A stretch of DNA of 64,000 bases, taken from Gammaproteobacteria bacterium (GTDB lineage Bacteria > Gemmatimonadota > Gemmatimonadetes > Longimicrobiales > Gaopeijiaceae). The notes under the pieces were generated by a model. That model was not told the DNA's origin, did no database searches, and saw nothing but the letters and a program-made list of their open reading frames with translations. The stretch is taken from NCBI GenBank assembly GCA_028821195.1, contig JAPPHB010000132.1, positions 126,190 to 190,189 of the forward strand, read 5' to 3'. This document shows, in pieces, positions 18,842 through 27,795 of the stretch (positions are counted from its first letter, which is position 1; each line of letters starts with the position of its first letter). Position numbers and translations under genes: made by a program.

Positions 18842-21442
18842 GTGACCGCCGAGCGGACCCGTCCCCCGCCCGATCTCGTCCTCGCTCGCGAGGCGGCGGG
18901 CCGCATGCGCGAGCAGATCGCGCGCGCGGGCGGGCGCGAGGTCAGCTTTCTCGCCACCGTGACCCCCGAGCGCGTCATCGTTGACCCGCGCACCGTGGCC
19001 CGGGGCAACCGGGCCGCCGTGCTCGCCGCCGCCAACGACGCGCGCACCGGCGAGATCATGCTGCACAACCACCCCTCCGGGGTGCTGGAGCCCTCCGACG
19101 CGGACCTCCACGTGGCCGGCCAGCTCTATGAGCAGGGCGTCGGCAGCGCCATCGTCGACAATCTGGCGCGGGCGCTGTACGTGGTGGTGGAACCGCCGCC
19201 GCCGTCGTCGCTCGAACCCCTGGACATCCCCGAACTGGAGGCGGTGGCCGCCCCGGGCGGCGTCCTGTCGCGCCTGCACGGGCGCTATGAGGATCGTCCG
19301 GGCCAGCGGGCCATGCTGGCGGAGGTGGCGCGAGCCTACAACCAGGGAGGGGTGACCCTGGTGGAAGCCGGCACCGGCACCGGAAAGTCGGTCGCCTATC
19401 TGCTGCCCGCGGCCCGCTGGGCGATCCGCAACAAGGAACGCACGATCGTCTCCACCAACACCATCAACTTGCAGGAACAACTCGTCGCCAAGGATCTTCC
19501 CCTCGTGCGCGAGCTTCTGGAAGAGGACTTCCGCTGGGCGCTGATGAAGGGCCGGGGGAACTACATCTCCATCCGGCGCGCGCATCTGGCGGCGGAAGGC
19601 GCGGCCACGCTCTTCGAGGAGGACCGCACCCGCGAAGTCAACGGGCTGCTCGACTGGATCGCCGCAACGGAGGACGGATCGCTCGCAGACCTGGCGACTG
19701 CCCCGTCCCGGGAAGTATGGGAGGAAGTGCAGTCGGACTCCGACATCTGCCTGCACGCCCGCTGTCCGCACTTCCAGTCCTGCTTCTACCAGCGCTCGCG
19801 CCGGGTTGCGGCATCAGCCGACGTGCTGGTGGTGAACCACCACCTGCTCTTCTCCGACCTCTCCCTGCGCATCGTTACCGACAACTTCACCCAGTCCGCG
19901 GCGCTGCCGGCGTATCGACGGCTGATTCTCGACGAAGCGCACAACGTCGAGGACGCCGCCACCAGCCACCTGGGTGCAAGCCTGAGCCGAAAGGGGCTGA
20001 GCGCCACGCTGACCCGCCTGGAACGCGTGGCAGGCGTGGTGCGCCGCAAGCTCACCGGCTTGCCCACGGCTACGGAAGACGGCGTGCATCCGGAGGGCTC
20101 CCTGGCAAGTCCCGCCGCAAAACCGCTTCTGGACCGCCTCAGGGACCGGGTGCTCCCATCGCTCACGCGAGCGCGCGCGGCATTCAAGACCTTCTTCGAG
20201 ATCCTCGACGAGATGGCGCCCCTCCCCGGCGGGGTCCGCGTCAGGCTGGGTTCCGAGCAACTCCCCGAACCGATCGACCGGGCGCGCGTCCATGAGAACT
20301 TCAGCGCGCTGCTGGACGCGCTCGCGGGGCTGGCGCGCGAAGTATCCGAACTGTCCTTGCGCATCGAGCTCACCGACCAGTGGCGCGAACCGCTGGAGGG
20401 CAGGATTCTCGATCTGCGCAGCATTGAGCGCCGCCTGACCAATGCGTCGCGGAGCCTGCGCCTGGTCCTGGATCCAGCGGAAGACGGACAGCGATACGTT
20501 CGCTGGGTAGAGCAGAGAAGCGCCCGGCGCGGCAAACGGCGCAATCTGCACCTCGCCGCCGCGCCCATCGAGCTGGACGAACTGCTCAGAGAACAGTTGT
20601 TCGAGCGCGCTCGCACAACCGTGCTCACCTCCGCGACCCTGACCACGCGCCAGGATTTCAGCTTCCTGCGAAGACGTCTGGGGCTCGCCCGCGAGACCGG
20701 GGGTGCGCGCGCTCTGAGGGTGGTTGAAGCACGCATCGACTCTCCTTTCGACTTCGGTGCGCAGACCCTGCTTTGCGTCCCGTCGGACCTGCCCCGGCCA
20801 TCGTTCGGAAGTGGGGCGGGAAGCGGCTCGTTCGATCGTGCCACGGCCCGGGCGGTGGCCGCGCTCGCCGACATCTCCGGGGGCGGGCTGTTCGCCCTCT
20901 TCACCTCGCATCGCTCCTTGCGCGCGGTGGCGAAGGCGCTCAGGGCGGAGGGAGCGGGATCCTGGCCGCTGCTGGTGCACGGCGAGGACGACCGGTCCCG
21001 GCTCCTGGCCCGCTTCGTCGAGGCGGGCAACGCCATCCTGCTGGGCACGTCCTCCTTCTGGGAGGGAGTGGACGTGCCCGGCCGCCCCCTGCGCGCGCTG
21101 CTCATCCAGAAGCTTCCGTTCAGCGTCCCCACGGACCCCGTGGTCGAGGCACGCATGGAAGCCATCGAGGCGGCCGGAGGGAACCCCTTCCAGGAACTCA
21201 TGCTGCCTCAGGCGGCGCTTCGCCTGCGCCAGGGATTCGGGCGCCTGGTGCGCTCGCGCCAGGACCGGGGCGCCGTGGTGCTTCTGGACTCCCGGATCGT
21301 CAAGTACCGATATGGCCGCTACCTGCTCGAGTCCCTCCCCCCGGCACCGCTCGCCCACGGGCCCTGGCGCCGCGTCGAGGAGCACCTGCGCGCGTTCTAC
21401 CAGGCCGCCGACGAACCGCAGGCCGCGCAGCACACTGGATAG
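18842..21442 (+). CDS. DinG/XPD-type helicase with N-terminal JAMM domain
   Basis: Superfamily 2 DNA helicase of 866 residues. Residues about 1-120 form a RadC-like JAMM/MPN domain with a complete metal motif: H75 and H77 in LHNHPSG, S85 and D88. The helicase follows, with Walker A AGTGTGKS at 176-183, DEAH at 364-367 and a C-terminal GTSSFWEGVDVPG motif. The Fe-S region has Cys303, Cys308 and Cys314, but the position of the first ligand, usually Cys in GRxNYxC, is Ser243 (GRGNYIS). It probably acts in DNA repair or on R-loops and forked DNA. The GTG start lies 41 bases after the envelope cluster. There is no strong ribosome binding site. Confidence 0.9.
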   Translation: MTAERTRPPPDLVLAREAAGRMREQIARAGGREVSFLATVTPERVIVDPRTVARGNRAAVLAAANDARTGEIMLHNHPSGVLEPSDADLHVAGQLYEQGVGSAIVDNLARALYVVVEPPPPSSLEPLDIPELEAVAAPGGVLSRLHGRYEDRPGQRAMLAEVARAYNQGGVTLVEAGTGTGKSVAYLLPAARWAIRNKERTIVSTNTINLQEQLVAKDLPLVRELLEEDFRWALMKGRGNYISIRRAHLAAEGAATLFEEDRTREVNGLLDWIAATEDGSLADLATAPSREVWEEVQSDSDICLHARCPHFQSCFYQRSRRVAASADVLVVNHHLLFSDLSLRIVTDNFTQSAALPAYRRLILDEAHNVEDAATSHLGASLSRKGLSATLTRLERVAGVVRRKLTGLPTATEDGVHPEGSLASPAAKPLLDRLRDRVLPSLTRARAAFKTFFEILDEMAPLPGGVRVRLGSEQLPEPIDRARVHENFSALLDALAGLAREVSELSLRIELTDQWREPLEGRILDLRSIERRLTNASRSLRLVLDPAEDGQRYVRWVEQRSARRGKRRNLHLAAAPIELDELLREQLFERARTTVLTSATLTTRQDFSFLRRRLGLARETGGARALRVVEARIDSPFDFGAQTLLCVPSDLPRPSFGSGAGSGSFDRATARAVAALADISGGGLFALFTSHRSLRAVAKALRAEGAGSWPLLVHGEDDRSRLLARFVEAGNAILLGTSSFWEGVDVPGRPLRALLIQKLPFSVPTDPVVEARMEAIEAAGGNPFQELMLPQAALRLRQGFGRLVRSRQDRGAVVLLDSRIVKYRYGRYLLESLPPAPLAHGPWRRVEEHLRAFYQAADEPQAAQHTG

Positions 21443-21468
21443 GCAGGAGCCGGGACACCGCCGGCAGC

Positions 21469-21498
21469 TTGTCCCCCGCGACCAACGGGGTACATTAC
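21469..21498 (+). promoter_or_regulatory. Promoter candidate (TTG-N19-TACATT)
   Basis: TTG at 21469-21471 and TACATT at 21491-21496, separated by 19 bases. It fits the FCB-type pattern TTG / TAnnTT and alternatively reads as a weak sigma-70 site (TTGTCC, 16 bp, TACATT). It lies about 75 bases before the small membrane protein gene. Confidence 0.4.
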
Positions 21499-21571
21499 CA
21501 GCGTTCGCGGTCTTCCCTTCACGCGACAGAGGTTCTGCCTCTGTGCGGCACCCGAATCGGGCTCTGATTCC

Positions 21572-21787
21572 ATGAAACGGATCGCCGGCATTCTCGTCGC
21601 AGCCTTCTACGCGGTCATAACCTTCCTGGCCTTCGGCCACTCGGCGGATGGATGGGCCGGTGGACACGCCGACCTGGGCTTCTGGTGGGCCGTGATCGGT
21701 GGCTTCCTCGCCATCGCCGGACTGGGGGCATTGGTAGGCACGCTCCTGCACACGCGCCGGAGGAACCGCTTGCCATCGGGCGGTTAG
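21572..21787 (+). CDS. Small membrane protein
   Basis: Protein of 71 residues with two hydrophobic segments: about 4-22 (IAGILVAAFYAVITFLAF) and 36-58 (LGFWWAVIGGFLAIAGLGALVG). A short Gly/Ala/His-rich loop separates them and the tail is Arg-rich. No family is recognised. The ribosome binding site is weak, but a promoter-like site lies about 75 bases upstream, and the gap between dinG and the FAH gene holds nothing else. Confidence 0.55.
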   Translation: MKRIAGILVAAFYAVITFLAFGHSADGWAGGHADLGFWWAVIGGFLAIAGLGALVGTLLHTRRRNRLPSGG

Positions 21788-21876
21788 AAGGCCGAAACCG
21801 CACGCGGGCGCTGCCTCGGGCGGCTCCCGGTTCGACCTCTGCTCACCTCAACGACGGAAAGCACGGGCGCGTACCC

Positions 21877-22515
21877 ATGAGCCTTAAGCAAATCCCCACC
21901 AAGATCGTGTGCGTTGGAAAGAACTACGCGCTCCACGCACAGGAACTGGGCACCGAGGTTCCCCCTGAGCCGATCATCTTCCTGAAGCCGGTTTCCTCCC
22001 TGCTGGCCTCCGGCGAAACCATCCGGATGCCTTCGTGGGCCGGGCGCGTGGACTTCGAGGGAGAGATCGCGTTGGTGGTCGGGAAGCGTGCCCGCGGGGT
22101 GGCGCGCGAGAATGCCTGGGACGTGGTCGATGCCATCGTCCCGCTGAACGACGTGACCGCGCGCGAGCTGCAGCGCCGGGACGGACAGTGGACGCGCGCC
22201 AAGAGCTTCGACACCTTCTGCCCCGTGGGTGAGCAGGTCCCGGTAGCCGACGTGGATGTCGGCCAGCTCGAGGTGATCACGCGCGTCAACGGGCACGTGC
22301 GCCAGCACGCCCATGTGGACACCATGGTGTTCCCGATCCCCGAGCTGGTCCGCTTCATCACCGCGGTCATGACCCTCGAGGCGGGAGACCTGATCGCGAC
22401 CGGCACGCCCGACGGCATCGGACCGCTCGCTCCCGGCGACCGGGTCGAAGTCGAGATCCCGGGCGTCGGGACGGTGGCCAACCCGGTGGCGGTGGAGGAG
22501 GTCGATTCGAGCTGA
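21877..22515 (+). CDS. Fumarylacetoacetate hydrolase-family protein
   Basis: Metal-dependent hydrolase/decarboxylase of the FAH superfamily, 212 residues. Visible motifs are KIVCVGKNYALHAQELG at the start, the metal-binding acids in VDFEGEIALVVGKRARGV, NDVTARELQRRDGQW (substrate loop), and the C-terminal GDLIATGTPDGIGPLAPGD. The closest functional types are acylpyruvate hydrolase and oxaloacetate decarboxylase (FAHD1-like); the exact substrate cannot be read from the sequence. The stop overlaps the next ATG (TGATG), starting a chain of coupled genes through selA. Confidence 0.9.
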   Translation: MSLKQIPTKIVCVGKNYALHAQELGTEVPPEPIIFLKPVSSLLASGETIRMPSWAGRVDFEGEIALVVGKRARGVARENAWDVVDAIVPLNDVTARELQRRDGQWTRAKSFDTFCPVGEQVPVADVDVGQLEVITRVNGHVRQHAHVDTMVFPIPELVRFITAVMTLEAGDLIATGTPDGIGPLAPGDRVEVEIPGVGTVANPVAVEEVDSS

Positions 22516-23321
22516 TGAGGGATGCGCCCGCGCCCCGCTCGATCGCCTCCTCCGGGGCTCCCCGGTGGGTGCGCTGGGTCGCGGCAGCCATCTCCGTGGC
22601 GACGCATGCGATCGTGATTCTCGTCTATCCGCATCTGAACCCCGAGGCGGCGCCCGCCCTCCCGCCCCTGCCTGTCTTCGTACCGGCCAGCCAGGACGGC
22701 ATGCAGATCGTGCAGCTGCTCGAACTCGAGGAAGCGACCCCGGAGCCTGCTCCGGAGCCGGAGCCCGAGGTCGTCCCCGCGCCCGAGCAAGCGGAGCTTC
22801 CGGAGGACGCGAGTCCGACGGTCGTCGTGGCCGACGTCGAAGTCCCGGCAGGCGACCCGCGCACCGCCGCGGAGCGGTTGCGGCCCTTCATGAACAACCC
22901 CGAGGTCTGGCGCCCCATCGACCCGGAGCTGCTCGACCTCACCCTCGAGGAGCGCGCCCGCTTCGAGATGGCCGCGGTCCTCGAGCTCTGGATCGACTCG
23001 ATCACGACCGCGGAGGCCGCCCGGGTCGCCGCGATGGACTGGACCTACACGGACGCCGACGGCGGCCGCTGGGGATTCTCCCCGGGCAAGATCCACCTGG
23101 GCAACATCACCCTCCCGCTTCCCTTCCAGTTCGGCCCCAACCCCTCGCGCATCAACGAGCTGCGGGAACGCGACTGGGAATGGATGGAGCTGCAGCGCGG
23201 CGCGGTCGCGGCCGCCGTGGAGCAGTCCTGGAAGGACCGCGCACGGGCGATCCGTGAACGCATGGACACCGAGCGCGCGGTGGCGCGCGGCGATTCGGTG
23301 CGCCGTCCGCCGGGGACATGA
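22515..23321 (+). CDS. TonB-like inner-membrane anchored protein lacking TonB C-terminus
   Basis: Protein of 268 residues with one N-terminal membrane segment (about 19-38), then a Pro/Glu/Ala-rich linker (EEATPEPAPEPEPEVVPAPE), an arrangement typical of TonB-type energy transducers. The rest, however, is a helical, Trp-rich region (NNPEVWRPIDPELLDL, MDWTYTDADGGRWGFSPG, ERDWEWMELQRG) without the usual TonB C-terminal fold. It may couple to another envelope partner. The ATG overlaps the FAH gene stop, and its end overlaps the valS start. Confidence 0.75.
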   Translation: MRDAPAPRSIASSGAPRWVRWVAAAISVATHAIVILVYPHLNPEAAPALPPLPVFVPASQDGMQIVQLLELEEATPEPAPEPEPEVVPAPEQAELPEDASPTVVVADVEVPAGDPRTAAERLRPFMNNPEVWRPIDPELLDLTLEERARFEMAAVLELWIDSITTAEAARVAAMDWTYTDADGGRWGFSPGKIHLGNITLPLPFQFGPNPSRINELRERDWEWMELQRGAVAAAVEQSWKDRARAIRERMDTERAVARGDSVRRPPGT

Positions 23322-26071
23322 CCGACCTCAACCTGCCGCCCCGTCTCGATCCCGGCCGGATCGAGCCACGCATCTACCGCCGCTGGCTCGACGGCGGGTA
23401 CTTCCGCATGACCGCCGAACGCGCCCGGGAGCAGGGCACCGAGCCGTTCGTGGTGGTCATCCCGCCCCCGAACGTGACCGCGGTGCTGCACATGGGGCAC
23501 GGGCTCAACAACACCATCCAGGACGTGCTGGTGCGATGGCGCCGCATGCAGGGAAGGGCGGCCCTCTGGGTTCCCGGCACCGACCACGCCGGCATCGCCA
23601 CCCAGAACGTGGTCGAGCGCCAACTCGCCGCCGAGGGCAAGACCCGCCACGACCTCGGCCGTGAAGCCTTCCTCGCGCGCACCTGGGAATGGATCGACAG
23701 GACCGGCGGCCTGATCCTCGAGCAGTTGCGCGCGATCGGCTGTTCGTGCGACTGGGAGCGCACCCGCTTCACGCTCGAACCGGCGTTGAGCAAGGCCGTG
23801 CGCACCGTGTTCGTGCGTCTCTTCGAGAAGGGCCTGGTCTATCGCGGCGAGTACATCGTCAACTGGTGCCCCCGCTGCCTGACCGCGCTTTCCAACGAGG
23901 AAGCCGAGGGGCATGAGGTCGAGGGAACGCTTTACGATCTGCGCTACCCTCTGGAAGAGGCGGCGTGGGACCGCGCCGCCGAGGCACGCGGCCTGGGCGG
24001 ATCCCTGGACCGGGCGGACGATGGCTCCTGGTATCTGACAGTCTCCACGACGCGCCCGGAGACCATGCTGGGCGACACCGCCGTGGCCGTCAATCCGCGG
24101 GACGAGCACTACGCCGGACTCATCGGCGCCCATGCCGTGCTTCCGCTGGCCGGCCGTCGCATCCCCATCGTCGGCGACGATTTCGTCGATCGCGATTTCG
24201 GCACCGGGATGGTGAAGGTCACGCCCGCGCACGACATCAACGACTTCGAGATCTCTCGCCGCTCCGGGGCTCCGCTCCTGAACATCCTCACCCGGGACGC
24301 GCACCTGAACGAGAACGTCCCGCCGGCCTTCCGCGGGATGAGCCGCGAGGAGGGACGCGGCGCGGTGCTGAAGGCGCTGACGGCGGCGGGACTGGTGGCA
24401 GGCTCGAAGCCGCACGCGCACACCCTGCCGCGCTGCTATCGCTGCGACACGGTGGTCGAACCCCGGTTGAGCAAGCAGTGGTTCGTGCGCATGGAACCGC
24501 TGGCCGAACCGGCGCTCCAGGCTTCGCGCGACGGCGTCGTGACCTTTGTCCCCGAGCGGCGCCGAAACGACTACGAGAAGTGGATGGAGAACATCCGCGA
24601 CTGGTGCGTCTCCCGGCAGTTGTGGTGGGGGCACCGCATCCCCGTCTGGTACTGCGGGTGCGGCAACATCTTCGCCGCGCTGGAGGACCCGGATGCCTGT
24701 CCGGCCTGCGGCTCCGGGGACCTGGAGCAGGATCCCGACGTGCTCGATACCTGGTTCTCGTCCTGGCTGTGGCCCTTCTCGGTTTTCGGGTGGCCCGAGG
24801 AATCCGAGGACCTCGACGTCTTCTACCCCGGGCATGTGCTCTCCACCGCACCGGAGATCCTCTTCTTCTGGGTCGCCCGGATGATCATGTCCGGGTTCGA
24901 AGTCATGGGGGAGCCACCCTTCACCCAGGTGTATCTGCACGGCACGGTACGCGACATCAGCGGGCACAAGATGTCCAAGTCCCGCGGCAACGGAATCGAT
25001 CCGCTCGAGGTGGTCAGGCGCTTCGGAGCGGATGCGCTGCGCTATACGATGGTGGCCGAATGCGGGGTGGGAGCGGATATCCGCCTGGATCACACCGATC
25101 TGGAGGCTTCGTTCGCGCCGGGGCGCAACTTCGCCAACAAGCTCTGGAATGCCGGCCGCTTTACGCTCGCGAACCTCGGGGACGAACCAGCTCCGCGTCC
25201 CGAGGATGTGGAGGAGGATCTGGAGCTGGCCGACGGCTGGATGCTGTCGCGATTGTCCGTCTCTTGCCGGGAGGTGACGCAGGCGCTCGAAGCGTTCCGG
25301 CTGCACGAGGCTGCGGAGCGGCTGCGCCAGCTCTTCTGGGGCGAGTTCGCCGACTGGTACCTGGAGATGGTCAAGCCTCGCCTTCGCGGCGATGCGGGGG
25401 AGTCGAGCCGGGCGGCGGCCAGGGCGACGCTGGCGCGCGCCTTCGACACCATCCTGAAGCTGCTTCACCCCGTCGTGCCGTTCGTTACCGAGGCGCTGTG
25501 GGAACGGTTGCGGCTTCCCGAGGGCGGCGAACGCCCTCCCGCGCTGATGGTGGCTCCGTGGCCCGAGGCGCAGCCCCGGTGGGAGGCATCCGGGGTGGAA
25601 CGTGAGATGGCGGCGCTGCAGGAACTCATCACCGGGGTTCGGCGCCTGCGCAAGGAATACGGGGTTGGAGAGGGCCGGCGGGTAAGGGTTGTCCTCACCT
25701 CGGTGCCCTCCGGGTTCACGGAGACGCTGGCCGCCGGGGAAGAGGCGATCGCGAGGCTCGCGCGCGTCGAGGCGGTGATGGTCGACGGAAAGCCTCGGGG
25801 CGTGGGCGCGCATGCGGTCCTGCAGAACGGCGCCGAAGTCTTCATTCCGCTCGAGGATGTCATCGACCTGGACCGGGAGCGGGAGCGCCTCCGGCGGGAG
25901 GTGGCGCGCCTGGGCGGGCAGATGAACGGGGCCCGGCGCAAGCTGGCCAACCGGAATTTCCTCGAGCGCGCGCCCGAACGGGTTGTGGCCCACGAGCGCG
26001 ACAAGCTCGCCAGTTTCCGTGAACAGCACGACAAGCTGCAGGAGAAACTGGCGGCGCTGGCGCACCGGTGA
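23318..26071 (+). CDS. valS: Valyl-tRNA synthetase
   Basis: Class I aminoacyl-tRNA synthetase of 917 residues, normal for ValRS; it charges tRNA-Val and edits threonine. The HIGH motif appears as HMGH at residues 58-61 in PPPNVTAVLHMGH, and KMSKS is at 551-555. The editing domain carries STTRPETMLGDTAV. A CxC...CxxC zinc ribbon (CGCGN ... CPACGSGD) precedes DTWFSSWLWP. The C-terminal region is the ValRS coiled-coil arm (about 840-917). It overlaps both neighbours by four bases, within an unusual operon with a FAH protein, envelope proteins and selA. Confidence 0.97.
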   Translation: MTDLNLPPRLDPGRIEPRIYRRWLDGGYFRMTAERAREQGTEPFVVVIPPPNVTAVLHMGHGLNNTIQDVLVRWRRMQGRAALWVPGTDHAGIATQNVVERQLAAEGKTRHDLGREAFLARTWEWIDRTGGLILEQLRAIGCSCDWERTRFTLEPALSKAVRTVFVRLFEKGLVYRGEYIVNWCPRCLTALSNEEAEGHEVEGTLYDLRYPLEEAAWDRAAEARGLGGSLDRADDGSWYLTVSTTRPETMLGDTAVAVNPRDEHYAGLIGAHAVLPLAGRRIPIVGDDFVDRDFGTGMVKVTPAHDINDFEISRRSGAPLLNILTRDAHLNENVPPAFRGMSREEGRGAVLKALTAAGLVAGSKPHAHTLPRCYRCDTVVEPRLSKQWFVRMEPLAEPALQASRDGVVTFVPERRRNDYEKWMENIRDWCVSRQLWWGHRIPVWYCGCGNIFAALEDPDACPACGSGDLEQDPDVLDTWFSSWLWPFSVFGWPEESEDLDVFYPGHVLSTAPEILFFWVARMIMSGFEVMGEPPFTQVYLHGTVRDISGHKMSKSRGNGIDPLEVVRRFGADALRYTMVAECGVGADIRLDHTDLEASFAPGRNFANKLWNAGRFTLANLGDEPAPRPEDVEEDLELADGWMLSRLSVSCREVTQALEAFRLHEAAERLRQLFWGEFADWYLEMVKPRLRGDAGESSRAAARATLARAFDTILKLLHPVVPFVTEALWERLRLPEGGERPPALMVAPWPEAQPRWEASGVEREMAALQELITGVRRLRKEYGVGEGRRVRVVLTSVPSGFTETLAAGEEAIARLARVEAVMVDGKPRGVGAHAVLQNGAEVFIPLEDVIDLDRERERLRREVARLGGQMNGARRKLANRNFLERAPERVVAHERDKLASFREQHDKLQEKLAALAHR

Positions 26072-27795
26072 TTCCCGCACGCGAGTGGCTGCGCCGCCGG
26101 GATCCACGGCGGATACTCTTCCTGTTGCCCCCTGTTCTCGGCGCGCTGATGTCGGGATGTGCGCGCGAAGCCACGCCACCCGGCGGCCCTCCCGACCGGC
26201 TGCCCCCGATCGTGATCCTGAGCCAGCCGGATACCTTCTCCACGGTGGAGCCCTTCCGTTCTCCGGTAACCCTCCGCTTCAGCGAGCGTATCAGCGAGCG
26301 GCCCAGCACGGGCACCCTGGACCAGTCGGTGGTGGTGTCGCCGGCCTCGGGCGAGGTGAGGGTGTCGCACGGCCGCGAGGGACTCACGGTGCGCGCTCTG
26401 GGCGGATTCGAGGCCGGGCACATCTACCGCGTGACGGTGCTGCCGGTCATTCAGGACATGTTCGGCAATGCCCTTCAGGAACCCTTCGAGCTGTTTTTCT
26501 CGACCGGGCCGGAGTTCACCCCCAACGTTGTCGCGGGCTCGGTCGTCGACCGGCTTACGGGCGAGCCCCTTCGTGACGCCCGGGTGGATGCGGCGGTCGC
26601 CGAAGGCGGCGTGGTGCACACCGCCGTCACCGACAGTGCGGGGATCTTCGCGCTGCGCTATCTGCCGGCGGGCGACTATGTGGTGAGCGCCTACCTGGAC
26701 CGCAACCGGAACGCCCAGCCCGACTTCACCGAGCCCCAGGGAACGCGTCCGGCCCCATTGAACGGCGCTGGCGAAGCCGCCGACACGACGATCGTGCTCG
26801 AGGTCGCGTTGCTGGCGCGGGACACCACCTCGGCCCGGCTCGCGCGCGTCACCGTCGAGGATTCCATCAGCCTCGGCGTCTCCCTTGACGACTACCTCGA
26901 TCCGGAACTCCCATTGGACGACGTGCGCGTCGTGGTCACTTCCGACAGCGTCGACGCGCCCGGAGCCCTGGCCGTCCTCCATCAGCACGAGGCGGACGCC
27001 TATCGGAGCGCGCTGGCCGACAGCCTCGCGCGGGAACAGGCGGTACGGGACAGCGTGGCGCAGGCGCAGGCCGATTCGGTGGCGCAGGCGGAGGCTGCGG
27101 CAGGGGATACAACGGCGGCAACCGATCCCGAAGCCGCGCCCGCGCCAGCCGAGACGGAACCCGCCCCGCCGCCGGCTCCGGCGGTGCAGGATGCGCCGGC
27201 AGCCGGGGAGGCGGAGCAGGAACGGCCCACGGCGCAGCAGACATTCGTCGTCATCCTGGACGGGGTGCTGGTCCCCGAGGTGCCCTACGAAGTCGAGATA
27301 TCGAACATCACCAATATCAACGGCGTGGGGGAAGGCGGCGGAACCGTCGGCTTCAGCCGCCCCGCCCCGCCACCGCCCCCCGAAGACACCACGCAGGCCG
27401 TGGCGGACAGCGTTGCCACGGATACCATCCCGGCGCCTCCGGGCGACACGCTCACCGTCCCGGCGGACTCGGCCGCGCGCGACACCATTCCCACGGAAGC
27501 TGGCGGCCCAGGGGAAGCGGCGCCCGGCGACACGCTGACTGTCCCGGCCGACTCGGCCGCGCGCGACACCATTCCGCCGCCTCCGGGCGACTCCGCCCCC
27601 AGAGACACGATCCCCTCGCCGGCCGCCGACTCCGTGCGCCGCGACACGGCATCGGCCCTACCCGGTGATTCGTCGCGCCGCGGCACGGTCGCGATCCTCC
27701 CGGCCACGGACCTCCTCCGGCGTGGCAGGAGCGTCCGGATGCTGCCGGCACGGAGGCGGTTCTCCCGCGACGGTCCGTCCGGCACGGTTCGATGA
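26068..27795 (+). CDS. Ig-like domain lipoprotein with repetitive Pro/Asp/Thr tail
   Basis: Lipoprotein of 575 residues; lipobox LMSGC puts the anchor at Cys31. An SbsA-type Ig-like domain follows (about 47-150: VILSQPDTFSTVEPFR ... GHIYRVTVLPVIQDMFGNAL), then a carboxypeptidase-regulatory-like beta-sandwich (about 155-230: DRLTGEPLRDARVD ... LPAGDYVVSAYLDRN). The second half is low-complexity (A/Q/D/S/P-rich) and includes an in-frame 28-residue duplication around PGDTLTVPADSAARDTIP. It is probably an exposed envelope protein. The GTG start overlaps valS, and the stop overlaps selA. Confidence 0.85.
   Translation: MIPAREWLRRRDPRRILFLLPPVLGALMSGCAREATPPGGPPDRLPPIVILSQPDTFSTVEPFRSPVTLRFSERISERPSTGTLDQSVVVSPASGEVRVSHGREGLTVRALGGFEAGHIYRVTVLPVIQDMFGNALQEPFELFFSTGPEFTPNVVAGSVVDRLTGEPLRDARVDAAVAEGGVVHTAVTDSAGIFALRYLPAGDYVVSAYLDRNRNAQPDFTEPQGTRPAPLNGAGEAADTTIVLEVALLARDTTSARLARVTVEDSISLGVSLDDYLDPELPLDDVRVVVTSDSVDAPGALAVLHQHEADAYRSALADSLAREQAVRDSVAQAQADSVAQAEAAAGDTTAATDPEAAPAPAETEPAPPPAPAVQDAPAAGEAEQERPTAQQTFVVILDGVLVPEVPYEVEISNITNINGVGEGGGTVGFSRPAPPPPPEDTTQAVADSVATDTIPAPPGDTLTVPADSAARDTIPTEAGGPGEAAPGDTLTVPADSAARDTIPPPPGDSAPRDTIPSPAADSVRRDTASALPGDSSRRGTVAILPATDLLRRGRSVRMLPARRRFSRDGPSGTVR
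27442..27491 (+). repeat. Direct repeat copy A in Ig-like lipoprotein tail
   Basis: 50-base unit encoding GDTLTVPADSAARDTIP, matched at 47 of 50 bases by a second copy 84 bases further on. The 84-base offset keeps the reading frame, so this is a recent in-frame duplication or a site of slippage. Confidence 0.8.
27526..27575 (+). repeat. Direct repeat copy B in Ig-like lipoprotein tail
   Basis: Second copy of the 50-base unit, differing from copy A by three substitutions, two of them in the codons for LT. Copy number may vary between strains. Confidence 0.8.

Noticed and set aside
23045..26179. Long antisense open frame (over 1000 codons) opposite valS
   Set aside because: It is a shadow caused by GC-rich codon use: low-complexity, with no recognisable domain, and it mirrors a certain gene. 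Similar shadows lie opposite clpB, nuoD-F and nuoL.
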